Source: Arthrobacter sp. NIO-1057 (GTDB lineage: Bacteria; Actinomycetota; Actinomycetes; Actinomycetales; Micrococcaceae). Taken from it: a stretch of DNA of 64,000 nucleotides. The DNA lies in contig NZ_FMAT01000001.1 of assembly GCF_900094805.1 (NCBI RefSeq), positions 248,001 to 312,000 on the forward strand. The letters run 5' to 3'. The notes under the pieces were generated by a model. That model was not told the DNA's origin and made no database searches. It saw nothing but the letters and a program-made list of their open reading frames with translations. Below are positions 47,056 through 55,861 of the stretch, piece by piece (within the stretch, counting starts at the first letter, position 1; the number at the start of each line of letters is the position of its first letter). Made by a program: the position numbers and the translations under genes.

Positions 47056-47298
47056 ATGAAAAGGTTCATGTGGTCGATGGCGACCATGAGCATTGTCCTA
47101 GCTTTGACCGCCTGCGGTGTTTCCGCTGAGGACTATGAAGCTGCGCAAGCTTCAGCGTCTGCGCTGAATTCTGAGAAGGAAGAGCTTGTAGCGCAACTGG
47201 CCGACACGAAGTCAACACTCGATACGGTTCAAGCCGAGGCGGATTCTCTTCGCGCGGCCGAGGAAGAACGCCTGGCTGAAGAAGAAGCGGCCGCTTAA
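47056..47298 (+). pseudogene. Lipoprotein with coiled-coil stalk, N-terminal part up to an in-frame TAA
   Basis: Starts at ATG 47056 (GGAG 7 bases upstream). A lipoprotein signal (MKRFMWSM..., lipobox LTAC) is followed by a Glu/Ala-rich coiled coil (LNSEKEELVAQLADTKSTL). A TAA at 47296-47298 stops it inside the repeat EEERLAEEEAAA. The same frame continues without a shift in the identical style (KQAEEKKAKEEAEKA), so one G-to-T change in a Glu codon would explain the stop. Product if translated: 80 residues of anchored stalk without its end domain. Confidence 0.7.
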
Positions 47299-47715
47299 AA
47301 GCAAGCCGAAGAGAAGAAGGCCAAGGAAGAGGCCGAAAAGGCTAGGAAAGAAAAGGCCAACAAGGCTAAGAAGGTCAGCAAACGCGATCTGGCTCAAATC
47401 GTGAAGAAGCCTGATGCCCATATTGATGAGAACGTCATACTTTATGCGCGGATCACCCAGTTCGATTCAGGCACTGGGCCTTGTTCATTCCGTGCGGACT
47501 TGAGCCATGCTCATGTGGGGAAGTACGACTACGAATACAATTCCATGTTCTCTGCCGGAGATGGACTCTTTAGTTGCGACATCTTGGATGACTTCGTCGC
47601 AGATGACATCGTTCAGGTCACCGCTACGGTGCTCGGTTCGTTGACCTATGACACGACCATTGGTGGTTCAACCACGGTTCCGAAATTCCAGGTGGTCAAA
47701 ATCAAGCGAGCCTAA
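47299..47715 (+). pseudogene. Coiled-coil and globular C-terminal domain of the interrupted lipoprotein
   Basis: Same frame as the upstream half, after the TAA. A Lys/Glu/Ala-rich helix (KAKEEAEKARKEKANKAKK) leads into a domain of about 100 residues (VILYARITQFDSG, GLFSCDILDDF, DDIVQVTATVLG) that looks beta-rich and OB-like and contains two Cys. No ribosome binding site lies near the GTG at 47401. Intact, the protein would be about 219 residues on the outer membrane face. Function unknown. Confidence 0.65.
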
Positions 47716-47733
47716 GGGCGCTGCCTAACTTTT

Positions 47734-47808
47734 CCGGCGGTGTTGTTGACTGTGGATGCGCCGAGATTCCCAGTGATCCGGCGTATTCGTCGCCAACTTC
47801 ACCGCCGG
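47734..47808 (+). terminator. Long-range hairpin terminator before amt
   Basis: A perfect 9-bp GC-rich stem (47734-47742 with 47800-47808) enclosing 57 bases and directly followed by TATTTTTATT. Confidence 0.6.
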
Positions 47809-47830
47809 TATTTTTATTCGTGAATCTAAC

Positions 47831-47868
47831 GAAACAGCAGTGAAACATTCACGAGAAGTAAACGTTAC
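47831..47868 (+). promoter_or_regulatory. GlnR-like operator upstream of amt (11-bp-periodic boxes)
   Basis: Four pentamers at exact 11-base spacing: GAAAC (47831), GAAAC (47842), GAGAA (47853) and GTTAC (47864), each separated by six bases. Known actinobacterial GlnR sites consist of GTnAC and GaAAC boxes alternating with 6-base spacers, and amtB is a classic target. The site lies about 160 bases before the amt start. Assignment to GlnR is inference; AmtR's motif is different and is not seen. Confidence 0.5.
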
Positions 47869-48028
47869 CCACAGGGGTGTCTTGATACACACTGGAAACG
47901 AATCCGCGAGTGTATCGAAACATCTGTGGCGAAGAATGGACTCATCGCCGGGCCAAGGACACCGCAATTCTGCAGTAGGGCCCGACTCGCCACCGATACA
48001 CCGAACACCTTGAGGGGATGTGATCCAG

Positions 48029-49249
48029 ATGGAGTTGGACGTAGCCAGCTTATGGATCCTAATAGCAGCCGCACTTGTCTTGATGATGACACCGGCACTG
48101 GGAATTTTCTACGGCGGCATGACCCGCTCTACCGGCGTTGTGAACATGATGCTGATGAGCTTTTCTGCCGCAGCAATCACCGCAGTGGTTTGGGTGCTGT
48201 GGGGGTACTCATTCTCCGCTGGTGAACCAACCATCGCAGGCATCGTCGGAAATCCGATTAGCGATTTCGCCATGCACAACACCGAACAGGCAGACCTGCT
48301 CTCTGCAGGATTCTCTGGCACCTTCGCCATGATTTCGGTGGCCATTATCTCCGGAGCCATTGCCGACCGTGCTCGCTTTGCACCATGGCTCTTCTTCATC
48401 CCACTGTGGGTCACCCTGGTCTACGCACCGGTTGCCTTCTGGGTATGGGGTGGAGGATTGCTCTCCTCCGATGGTTTCCTTGGCAAGATCTTCGGCGAAG
48501 CCATTGACTTCGCTGGTGGCGCCGTGGTCCACACGAACGCCGGTATCGCCGCACTTGTCCTCGCACTCAAGCTCGGTCAGCGTCACAACTTCCACGATCG
48601 CCCTCAGCCACACAACACCCCACTGGTCATGCTCGGCGCAGGCCTCCTGTGGTTCGGCTGGTTCGGTTTCAACGCTGGAGCCGCCACCACCATTGAGCAG
48701 GCTGGCCTGATCTGGATCAACACCTTCGCAGCCCCAGGTGCAGCAGTTCTTGGCTGGATCCTCGTTGAAAAGCTGCGCGGGGAACGTGCCAGCTCGGTAG
48801 GCGTTGCCTCGGGCCTAGTCTCCGGTTTGGTAGCCATCACCCCTTCGTGTGCAGACCTGGCCCCATGGGCAGCACTGCTGCTGGGTGTACTGGCTGGCGC
48901 AGGTTCGGCTTGGGCCGTCAACCTCAAGTGGAAGCTTGGCTACGATGACTCACTGGACGTGGTTGGTGTCCACCTGGTCGCCGGTATCATCGGCACACTC
49001 TACCTCGGCTTCTTCGCACTGCCAACCGAGGAGAACGCTGGTGGTCTGTTCTATGGTGGCGGTCTCTCGCAGCTGGTTGCACAGTTCATGACGCTTCTCG
49101 TAGTAATGGTCTTCTCCGCGGCAATCACGTGGGTAATCGCTTCGGTCATCGGCAAGTTCAGCCCATGGCGAGTATCGGCAGATATTGAAATTGCCGGTAT
49201 CGACGCCGCTGAACACAACGATGCCGGTTACCAGCTGGCCTCAAAGTAA
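48029..49249 (+). CDS. amt: Ammonium transporter (Amt/MEP family)
   Basis: 406 residues from ATG 48029, chosen because GAGGGG lies 11 bases upstream; a GTG at 48020 is too close to that site. About 11 membrane helices. The twin-His pore residues are visible in GGAVVHTNAGI (about residue 167) and VVGVHLVAGIIG (about 312), and FNAGAATTIE is conserved. It imports ammonium under nitrogen limitation. Usually a glnK gene follows amt; here an ABC fragment follows instead. Confidence 0.95.
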   Translation: MELDVASLWILIAAALVLMMTPALGIFYGGMTRSTGVVNMMLMSFSAAAITAVVWVLWGYSFSAGEPTIAGIVGNPISDFAMHNTEQADLLSAGFSGTFAMISVAIISGAIADRARFAPWLFFIPLWVTLVYAPVAFWVWGGGLLSSDGFLGKIFGEAIDFAGGAVVHTNAGIAALVLALKLGQRHNFHDRPQPHNTPLVMLGAGLLWFGWFGFNAGAATTIEQAGLIWINTFAAPGAAVLGWILVEKLRGERASSVGVASGLVSGLVAITPSCADLAPWAALLLGVLAGAGSAWAVNLKWKLGYDDSLDVVGVHLVAGIIGTLYLGFFALPTEENAGGLFYGGGLSQLVAQFMTLLVVMVFSAAITWVIASVIGKFSPWRVSADIEIAGIDAAEHNDAGYQLASK

Positions 49250-49314
49250 AAGGGGTGGGAGCTGAAAAATAATAAGAACATGATCAAGGGGTAGGGCACC
49301 AACAAGGTGTCTGG

Positions 49315-49351
49315 GAAACCGCCGGCGGGCCATGCAGCCACCGGCGGTTTC
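49315..49351 (+). terminator. Rho-independent terminator after amt
   Basis: A perfect 11-bp GC-rich stem (49315-49325 with 49341-49351) with a 15-base loop, then TTTA. Confidence 0.8.
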
Positions 49352-49494
49352 TTTATGTGTAATCCCGTAGTGGCACTTCGTTAGAGGCGACGTGAGTAAG
49401 TCATGGCAAAAGTGTTGAGATAATTTTTCTTTCGTCTTTCCACTCCTGCAGATGGAACGAGCTGAGTTAATGCCTTTACCTAACCAGCGGATTC

Positions 49495-49977
49495 ATGGTT
49501 CATGCCGGAGGAAGTATGCCTTGCCTGTCTCTTGCGGACATTATCCGAGTGAGACGTCAGATCGGGCTCGCTGACTTGGGCCTCAGCACTTTGGACACAC
49601 TGGTAGCCGGGCTACCTACAGGATGGGATCACGGTGCAGGTCAGGGTGGGTCCAGGCTTTCCGGTGGTGAGCGTCAACGTGTATCCATTGCTCGAGCCTT
49701 GCCTAAACCCGCCCGGATATTACTGGTGGATGAGGCCACCAGCGCACTGGATACCGAGAATGAAAGTGCTGTGGCAGCAGCCTTCAGCGATGATCCAAGG
49801 CAGCGCACCCGTGTCATTGTTGCCCACCGCCTGAGCTTAATTCGTGCGGCAGACCGTGTGCTGTTCATGGTCGCCGGGCGCATTATCGAGGATGGGAGTA
49901 TCGAGCAATTGTTAGCTGCCAAGGGGCGCTTTGCCGATTTCTGGGAGCAACAGTACGCGGCCGTGCCTGGCACTTAG
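49495..49977 (+). pseudogene. C-terminal fragment of an ABC transporter ATP-binding protein
   Basis: 160 residues containing the ABC signature LSGGERQRVSIARAL, Walker B ILLVDEATSALD and the H-loop IVAHRL, in the style of fused exporter half-transporters (ABC_membrane plus NBD). Walker A, the Q-loop and the whole membrane domain are missing. The first 20 residues do not match a normal NBD. The sequence upstream (49352-49494) shows no sign of the missing part. It cannot hydrolyse ATP, so this is a remnant of a lost exporter. Confidence 0.8.
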
Positions 49978-50127
49978 GGCAAGACTGAGCGTTGAAGTGA
50001 CAGCCGTCTAGTGGTGTACCTCGTGGCGGCGGTTATCCCATGCTCTGATTCTTGATATTCTTATAAGTCGAGTCCTGTGCGTTTTTTGATGCGCACCACA
50101 AGACCTATCGAAAGAAGTGCCCGGCAC

Positions 50128-51690
50128 GTGTTTAATTCACTTTCCGATCGCCTGACAGCAACCTTCAAAAATCTGCGCGGTAAGGGCCGCCTGACTGAAG
50201 CAGACATCGACGGTACCGTCCGCGAAATCCGCCGCGCCCTGCTCGACGCTGACGTTGCCGTCTCGGTGGTCCGCGCCTTCGTGGCCCAGGTGAAAGAACG
50301 CGCACTGGGTGCCGAGGTTTCCGAGTCGCTGAACCCGGGCCAGCAGGTCGTTAAGATCGTCAACGAGGAACTCGTTAGCATCCTCGGTGGCCAGACCCGC
50401 CGCCTGAACCTGGCCAAGAACCCTCCAACGGTGATCATGCTCGCCGGTTTGCAGGGTGCCGGTAAGACCACCTTGGCCGGTAAGTTGGCCAAGCACCTGA
50501 AGTCCGAGGGACACACCCCAATGCTGGTGGCCTGTGACCTCCAGCGCCCTAACGCCGTCAAGCAGCTGCAGATCAACGGCGAACGCGCCGGCGTGCCGGT
50601 CTACGCACCGCACCCGGGCGTCTCCTCCGAGTTCGATACGCCTACCGGTGACCCGGTAGCAGTAGCACGCGACGGCATCGCCGAAGCCAAGTCCAAGCTG
50701 CATGACGTGGTCATCGTTGATACCGCCGGCCGTTTGGGCGTCGACACCGAAATGATGGCCCAGGCAGCGAACATCCGCGCCGCCATCAACCCGGATGAAG
50801 TACTGTTCGTCATTGACGCCATGATCGGCCAGGACGCGGTGAACACCGCACAGGCCTTCCATGAAGGTGTCGACTTCACCGGCGTTGTGCTCTCCAAGCT
50901 TGATGGCGACGCCCGTGGTGGTGCCGCCCTGTCGGTTGCCTCGGTCACCGGCAAGCCGGTGATGTTCGCATCCACCGGCGAGAACCTGGATGACTTCGAG
51001 ATCTTCCACCCAGACCGCATGGCTTCACGCATCCTGGACATGGGCGACGTGATGACGCTCATCGAACAGGCCGAGAAGAACTGGGACAAGAACGAAGCCG
51101 AGCGCATGGCGAAGAAGTTCGCCGACCAGGAAGACTTCACCCTGGACGACTTCTTGGCGCAGATGGCCCAGATCAAGAAGATGGGCTCGATGAAGAAGCT
51201 GCTGGGCATGATGCCCGGTGCGCAGATTTCTCGCCAGCAGCTTGAACAGTTCGATGAGCGTCAGATCGACCGCGTGGAAGCCATCGTCCGCTCGATGACC
51301 CCGCACGAACGTGTGGCACCAAAGATCATCAATGGTTCACGTCGCGCCCGTATTGCTAAGGGTTCGGGCGTCTCGGTATCCGAGGTCAACCAGATGCTTG
51401 AGCGTTTCACCGAAGCGCAGAAGATGATGAAGAAGATGGCTGCCGGTGGCGGCATCCCGGGCATGCCAGGCGCAGGCCGTGGCGCTGCCCGCAAGGCGAA
51501 GGCCAAGGGCAAAGGCAAGAAGCAGCAGAAGTTCGGCAACCCGGCCAAGGCCGCACAGGCCCAGCTGGAAGCCCAGAACAAGAAGTCTTCGGCACCCAGC
51601 GGAGCATCCTTCGGCGCCGGCGCCAACCAGGACTTCGATCCATCAAGCCTGAACCTGCCAGCAGGTTTCGAGAAGTACTTGGGCAAGTAA
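50128..51690 (+). CDS. ffh: Signal recognition particle protein Ffh
   Basis: 520 residues from GTG 50128 (MFNSLSDRL); the open frame to 50077 adds residues unlike Ffh. NG domain: AGLQGAGKTTLAGKLAKHL (G1), DLQRPNAVKQL, DTAGRLGVD and SKLDGDARGGAAL. The Met-rich M domain (about 320-450: MMPGAQI, RIAKGSGVSVSEVNQML) binds 4.5S RNA and signal peptides. The C-terminal Gly/Ala/Lys-rich tail is typical of actinobacteria. rpsP, a common next gene, is not present. Codon use is richer in G/C third positions than the genes before 48 kb. Confidence 0.96.
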   Translation: MFNSLSDRLTATFKNLRGKGRLTEADIDGTVREIRRALLDADVAVSVVRAFVAQVKERALGAEVSESLNPGQQVVKIVNEELVSILGGQTRRLNLAKNPPTVIMLAGLQGAGKTTLAGKLAKHLKSEGHTPMLVACDLQRPNAVKQLQINGERAGVPVYAPHPGVSSEFDTPTGDPVAVARDGIAEAKSKLHDVVIVDTAGRLGVDTEMMAQAANIRAAINPDEVLFVIDAMIGQDAVNTAQAFHEGVDFTGVVLSKLDGDARGGAALSVASVTGKPVMFASTGENLDDFEIFHPDRMASRILDMGDVMTLIEQAEKNWDKNEAERMAKKFADQEDFTLDDFLAQMAQIKKMGSMKKLLGMMPGAQISRQQLEQFDERQIDRVEAIVRSMTPHERVAPKIINGSRRARIAKGSGVSVSEVNQMLERFTEAQKMMKKMAAGGGIPGMPGAGRGAARKAKAKGKGKKQQKFGNPAKAAQAQLEAQNKKSSAPSGASFGAGANQDFDPSSLNLPAGFEKYLGK

Positions 51691-51716
51691 CAAGCCCGCC
51701 AGCTGCATAGGCCGAG

Positions 51717-51757
51717 AACGCGCCATGGGAACTGACATAGTTTTCCCATGGCGCGTT
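51717..51757 (+). terminator. Rho-independent terminator after ffh
   Basis: A perfect 15-bp stem (51717-51731 with 51743-51757), 11-base loop, ending in TTTT. Confidence 0.9.
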
Positions 51758-51831
51758 TTGTCTGTGTGTCCCAGACCCAAACTATGATTGACAGTAGCCA
51801 GCTACTTCACCAGTGAAAGGAATCTGCCTTC

Positions 51832-53025
51832 GTGGATTCGTCTGAGTTCAACTACCTCAACCTAGAGTTCATCTTCATGGGCGATAAGCCAGACGCCGCA
51901 GAGGTTGTCCGCACAGCATTGGCTGATCGCCGCCTGCTGGGGTTCATCGGGGGAGCCGTCGAACGAGAAAGGTCCACTGAAGTCCTGGCCGAAGTGGCGA
52001 CCGTCAGCGAAGCCCGGGACGCGGTGCTCTACCGTATTGATGCCAAGGGCAAGCTGCGTGAAGGATCCCGTGTCACCAAGCTGGTGCACGAATTGAAGAA
52101 CTCGACCGGTGCCAACTATGTGCTGGTGGACGGCGATGAGATCGACGGCCCGACTCCGGACGACGACATCCTCGGGGATCTCGGGGCAACCAACGAGCTG
52201 CTGCACGGAGCCACCCTGAAAGCCTCGGAACTGGTGCTGGCCGCCGGTTTTGACGATAACCAGATCACCGTCTGGGACACCGAATCCGGGCTCATGGCCA
52301 TGCCGACCCAGCCGGTCTTCTCCCCAGGGATTTCCCGCTCCAACCGCCCCTTCCTGTCGCTGACCCGCACCGGCAACGTCATCATGGCAACTGTTGAGGC
52401 CAAGCGCCCGCGCGGCGATCTCTTCGGCCCAGCGCTGAGCATGGTGCTGGATCTGGAACGCCAGGCCATTTTGGAACCGGAAGCGGACTCTCCTGCGGCT
52501 TCGCGCCTCAAGGAACTGGACGGGCTGCTGCTGGGCATCGGCGAGGAAACCGTTGAACTGCTGGACGCCCTGATCTCTGACCCGAAGACCCGCGAGGAAG
52601 CCCTGGCCCTGATGCAAGGACCGGTTGATCTGGCCAGCATGAAACGATTTGTCGCGTTGCTGGGCTTCGATGCTCGCAGCGTCGACTACCTCACCGGCCG
52701 TCCCATCCCTGAGGACCACCGCGTTATTTCCACCGGTGGCCCCTTTAGAAGCCTGCGCGCGGCACTGAACGAGCAGGAGCGCGAAGCCACTGGGCTGAAG
52801 CGGGTGCTCTTCCGTGCCGGATGGAATCCACAGGCGCTGATCGGTTCTGGCGCTCTGGTACTGGCCTCGGGCATCGGCTTACATGCGCTGCTGGCCAAGA
52901 GCCAGAAGTTCGCTTGGCTGCCAAAGCCCGCGCGCCAGCTGCTGATGTTCGCCTGGTACGCCGACGGCGCGTTTTATTTGGGCAAGGGCATTATCGATGC
53001 GGCCAGAGCCAAACGGGACTTCTAG
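51832..53025 (+). CDS. Unrecognised 397-residue protein with a hydrophobic C-terminal region
   Basis: GTG start with AAAGGAA about 8 bases upstream. No family is recognised. The N-terminal half is acidic and soluble (LVDGDEIDGPTPDDDILGDLG). A middle part reads like an alpha/beta or beta domain (NQITVWDTESGLMAMPTQPVF, PFLSLTRTGNVIM). Near 335-352 is a hydrophobic stretch (ALIGSGALVLASGIGLHALL) that could be a membrane helix, followed by a basic tail. It stands alone between two strong terminators. It could be membrane-associated; function unknown. Confidence 0.7.
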   Translation: MDSSEFNYLNLEFIFMGDKPDAAEVVRTALADRRLLGFIGGAVERERSTEVLAEVATVSEARDAVLYRIDAKGKLREGSRVTKLVHELKNSTGANYVLVDGDEIDGPTPDDDILGDLGATNELLHGATLKASELVLAAGFDDNQITVWDTESGLMAMPTQPVFSPGISRSNRPFLSLTRTGNVIMATVEAKRPRGDLFGPALSMVLDLERQAILEPEADSPAASRLKELDGLLLGIGEETVELLDALISDPKTREEALALMQGPVDLASMKRFVALLGFDARSVDYLTGRPIPEDHRVISTGGPFRSLRAALNEQEREATGLKRVLFRAGWNPQALIGSGALVLASGIGLHALLAKSQKFAWLPKPARQLLMFAWYADGAFYLGKGIIDAARAKRDF

Positions 53026-53046
53026 ATCCTAGTCAACCGGAATGCC

Positions 53047-53093
53047 AACAGCGCGGGTGCGCAGCAAGCTAATTGCTGCGCACCCGCGCTGTT
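53047..53093. terminator. Bidirectional terminator between convergent genes
   Basis: A perfect 21-bp GC-rich inverted repeat (53047-53067 with 53073-53093) with a 5-base GCTAA loop. Confidence 0.88.
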
Positions 53094-53117
53094 CTTGATG
53101 GTTCGCGAGGGTGGCCT

Positions 53118-54830
53118 CTAGCCTCGATTTTTCAGTGCAGGAAAATCGGTATCCCGGAATTCCTTGGGCGGAACCTTCCCGGCGGCATGCTGTTCTTCCT
53201 CGGCCAGGCGCAATTCCACCCGGCGGATCTTCCCGGAGATCGTCTTCGGCAAATCCGAGAATTCCAGCCGGCGAATGCGCTTGTAGGGTGCCAGATGCTC
53301 GCGGCAGAACCCCAGAATGTCTTCCGCGGTGCCCGCGTTCGCCTCGTACCCGGCAGCCAGGATGACAAAGGCCTTGGGCACCGAAAGCTTGAGCGGATCC
53401 GGGGAGGGGACCACCGCGACTTCGGCCACCGCCGGATGCTCCAGCACCACCGATTCAAGTTCGAAGGGGCTGAGCTTGTAGTCGCTGGATTTGAAGACAT
53501 CGTCCGCCCTGCCGATGTAGGTCAAGATCCCTTCTTCGTCGCGTTCGGCGATATCCCCGGTGTGATAGACCCCGTCACGCAGTGCCTCGTCGGTTTTCGC
53601 CTGGTCATCGAAGTAGCCCTTCATCAAACCCACCGGGCGGGGATCGATGCGCAGGCAGATTTCTCCCACTTCGGCCACGTGTCCGGTGGTGGGGTTGCGC
53701 AGCTCAATATCGTAGCCAGGCATCGGGCGGCCCATGGCGCCTACCTTAACCGTTTCGCCGGGGGAATTGGCGATTTGGACCGTGGTTTCCGTTTGGCCAT
53801 AGCCGTCACGGATCACTTGGCCCCATGCTGTGCGCACCTGGTCAATGACTTCGGCGTTCAACGGCTCGCCGGCCGACACCAGTTTGCGTGGCGGGGTTTT
53901 CAGCGTGGTCAGATCGGCCTGGATCAGGTAGCGCCATACCGTGGGAGGCGCGCAGAAGCTGGTGACGTTTTCCTTGGCCATCTGCTCCATCAGCGCCAGG
54001 GGATCGAATCGATCATAGTTGAAGACGAAGACGGTGGCTTCTGCGATCCACGGCCCGAAGAAGTTGGACCATGCGTGCTTGCCCCAGCCGGGGGAGGCAA
54101 CGTTCAAATGCACGTCGCCAGGCTCGACGCCAATCCAGAACATGGTCGCCAGATGGCCCACCGGATACGAGGTGTGGGTGTGCTGCACGAGTTTCGGCTG
54201 GGAGGTGGTTCCGGAGGTGAAGTACAGCAGCAGGTTCTCATCTTTGCGGGTTGGGGTCTCCAATGCGAACTCGGCTGGCGCCTGATGGGAGTCGTCAAAG
54301 TGCAGGGTTCCGGGGTAGCGGGCGCCGCCGACCTGGACGATGGCGTAGGCGCCGGGAACCTCGGTGAGCTTTTCCAGGTGATCGTGGCTGGTGATCACCC
54401 AGGTGGCCTTGCCTCGCTCGATGCGATCGGCGAGATCCTCGCTGGTGACCTGCGTGGTCGTTGGAATGATGACCGCTCCGAGTTTCATGCCGGCCAGCAT
54501 CGTTTCCCACAGGGCCACCTCGTTGCCGAGCATCACGATGATCGCATCCCCGCGTTGCAGGCCCTCGTCGGAGAGCCAGCGGGCTACCTGGGTGGAACGC
54601 GTGGAGAGCTCGGACCAGCTGTAACGGGCAGATGCGCCATCCGGCTCGGTGAGGATCAGGGCTGGCTCATCGGCCCGCTGCGGATCCTTTGCGACGGCAT
54701 CGAACCAGTCGTAGGCGAAGTTGAAGTCGCTGAATTCTGGCCACGTGAACTCGTCCCGAGCTCTTTGGTAGTCATCGCGCGCGGCCAAAAGCAGGTCGCG
54801 GGCGGCTCGGAACTTCTCGGTATTGCTCAT
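53118..54830 (-). CDS. Acyl-CoA synthetase (AMP-forming), copy 1
   Basis: 570 residues from ATG 54830, chosen because AAGGA lies 5 bases upstream. ANL-superfamily motifs: P-loop YFTSGTTSQPKLVQHTH, acceptor motif GYGQTETTVQ, hinge YHTGD and the catalytic Lys in KTISGKIRRVELR near the C-terminus. The type resembles medium-chain acyl-CoA ligases (AcsM) more than acetyl-CoA synthetase. About two-thirds identical by eye to the copy at 59718. Divergent from an iclR-type regulator that may control it. Substrate unknown; a short or branched carboxylate fits the neighbourhood. Confidence 0.85.
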   Translation of the reverse strand: MSNTEKFRAARDLLLAARDDYQRARDEFTWPEFSDFNFAYDWFDAVAKDPQRADEPALILTEPDGASARYSWSELSTRSTQVARWLSDEGLQRGDAIIVMLGNEVALWETMLAGMKLGAVIIPTTTQVTSEDLADRIERGKATWVITSHDHLEKLTEVPGAYAIVQVGGARYPGTLHFDDSHQAPAEFALETPTRKDENLLLYFTSGTTSQPKLVQHTHTSYPVGHLATMFWIGVEPGDVHLNVASPGWGKHAWSNFFGPWIAEATVFVFNYDRFDPLALMEQMAKENVTSFCAPPTVWRYLIQADLTTLKTPPRKLVSAGEPLNAEVIDQVRTAWGQVIRDGYGQTETTVQIANSPGETVKVGAMGRPMPGYDIELRNPTTGHVAEVGEICLRIDPRPVGLMKGYFDDQAKTDEALRDGVYHTGDIAERDEEGILTYIGRADDVFKSSDYKLSPFELESVVLEHPAVAEVAVVPSPDPLKLSVPKAFVILAAGYEANAGTAEDILGFCREHLAPYKRIRRLEFSDLPKTISGKIRRVELRLAEEEQHAAGKVPPKEFRDTDFPALKNRG

Positions 54831-54888
54831 CGCAGTCCTTTGCATTTCGGGCGACAATGCCCGTAGCTATCATCCTTCGTTTCCACCC

Positions 54889-54917
54889 AATATACGGGAG
54901 TGACCAGTTTGGACGAA
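54889..54917 (-). promoter_or_regulatory. Putative promoter of acyl-CoA synthetase copy 1
   Basis: On the minus strand a -10 TATATT (54889-54894) stands 17 bases after TTCGTC (54912-54917). The motif GTATATTGG recurs before copy 2. No clear palindromic operator for the divergent IclR regulator was found. Confidence 0.35.
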
Positions 54918-55060
54918 TTGTTGCGCCATCATGCGTAGTCGTGTTGCCGTTATACGCAATTTTGTCCACTGATTCATGGATTAGGCGAGCAATGTGGCCT
55001 CCGTGCAGGAGCTGAAGAACAATTGGACGGTAACGGCTTGGATGGTCTAGCGTCTGAAAT

Positions 55061-55861
55061 ATGCCAAAGGAACAAGTTCCCGCCAAGAAACAGAACCCGC
55101 TTCTTGTGCTGGGAAAAATCAGCGCGATACTTGATTCCTTTTCCTTGCGGCAGCCCGTGCTCACCCTGGCCGATTTGCGTGAAGCCACGTCCATGCCGGC
55201 CTCTACGGTCCAGCGATTGGTGGCGAACCTCGTGGAACAAGGATTCCTGGATCGTGAGGGTGATGGCTATCGAATCGGCATGAAAATGGCGTACTGGGCC
55301 GCCCCTGCCACCCGTGGCAAGGAAGTCCTCGACGTGATCAGCCCGCTATTGGCCGAGCTGCGCGATACGACCGGCGAGACGGCGTGCCTATTCCGGGCCG
55401 AAGCCGTTTACCGCGTCTGTGTTGGCATCGCCGAAACTCGCCATGTATTGCGCCGCGAAATGCATTTGGGGGAGTTGGCGCCGCTGCATGCGGGTTCCGC
55501 CGGCCGGGTCCTCTTGGCCTGGAAGCCGGAGCTGATGCAGCGCCTGGTGGAAGGGTCCTTGGAATCGCTGACCTCATCGACCATTACCGGTCTTGATGAT
55601 TTGCAGACGGCCGTGGAAGCGACCCGCGCCGATGGCTTTGCGATCACCACCGGCGAACGGGAAAGCGGCGCGTCCGGGCTCTCGGCCCCGGTCTTCGACT
55701 CGGCGGCCCGGCTGGTGGCCGCGGTCACCATCAGCGGACCGACGATACGCATGCCGCAAGCGGTCTGCGAAGGCTGGGTGGAACCGCTGCTGGAAACCGC
55801 CGAGCGCATGACCCGGCTGATCGGCGGCCGTTTCCCCGGCGAGACTCACCGTCCGGCCTAG
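55061..55861 (+). CDS. IclR-family transcriptional regulator
   Basis: 266 residues. N-terminal winged helix: LTLADLREATSMPASTVQRLVANLVEQGFL (about 36-65, too long to be a coincidence). The ligand-binding domain shows the IclR pattern HLGELAPLHAGSAGRVLLAW and GFAITTGERESGASGLSAPVFD, ending VTISGPTIRM. Regulators of this family often respond to aromatic or short-chain acid metabolites and sit beside the genes they control. Its 3' end overlaps the lyase gene tail-to-tail by 4 bases. Confidence 0.9.
   Translation: MPKEQVPAKKQNPLLVLGKISAILDSFSLRQPVLTLADLREATSMPASTVQRLVANLVEQGFLDREGDGYRIGMKMAYWAAPATRGKEVLDVISPLLAELRDTTGETACLFRAEAVYRVCVGIAETRHVLRREMHLGELAPLHAGSAGRVLLAWKPELMQRLVEGSLESLTSSTITGLDDLQTAVEATRADGFAITTGERESGASGLSAPVFDSAARLVAAVTISGPTIRMPQAVCEGWVEPLLETAERMTRLIGGRFPGETHRPA

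Noticed and set aside
53073-54866. A 597-codon open frame on the plus strand opposite acyl-CoA synthetase copy 1 (and a similar one at 59847-61199 opposite copy 2)
   Set aside because: Shadow ORFs caused by GC-rich codon use; the minus-strand genes carry all family motifs and ribosome binding sites.
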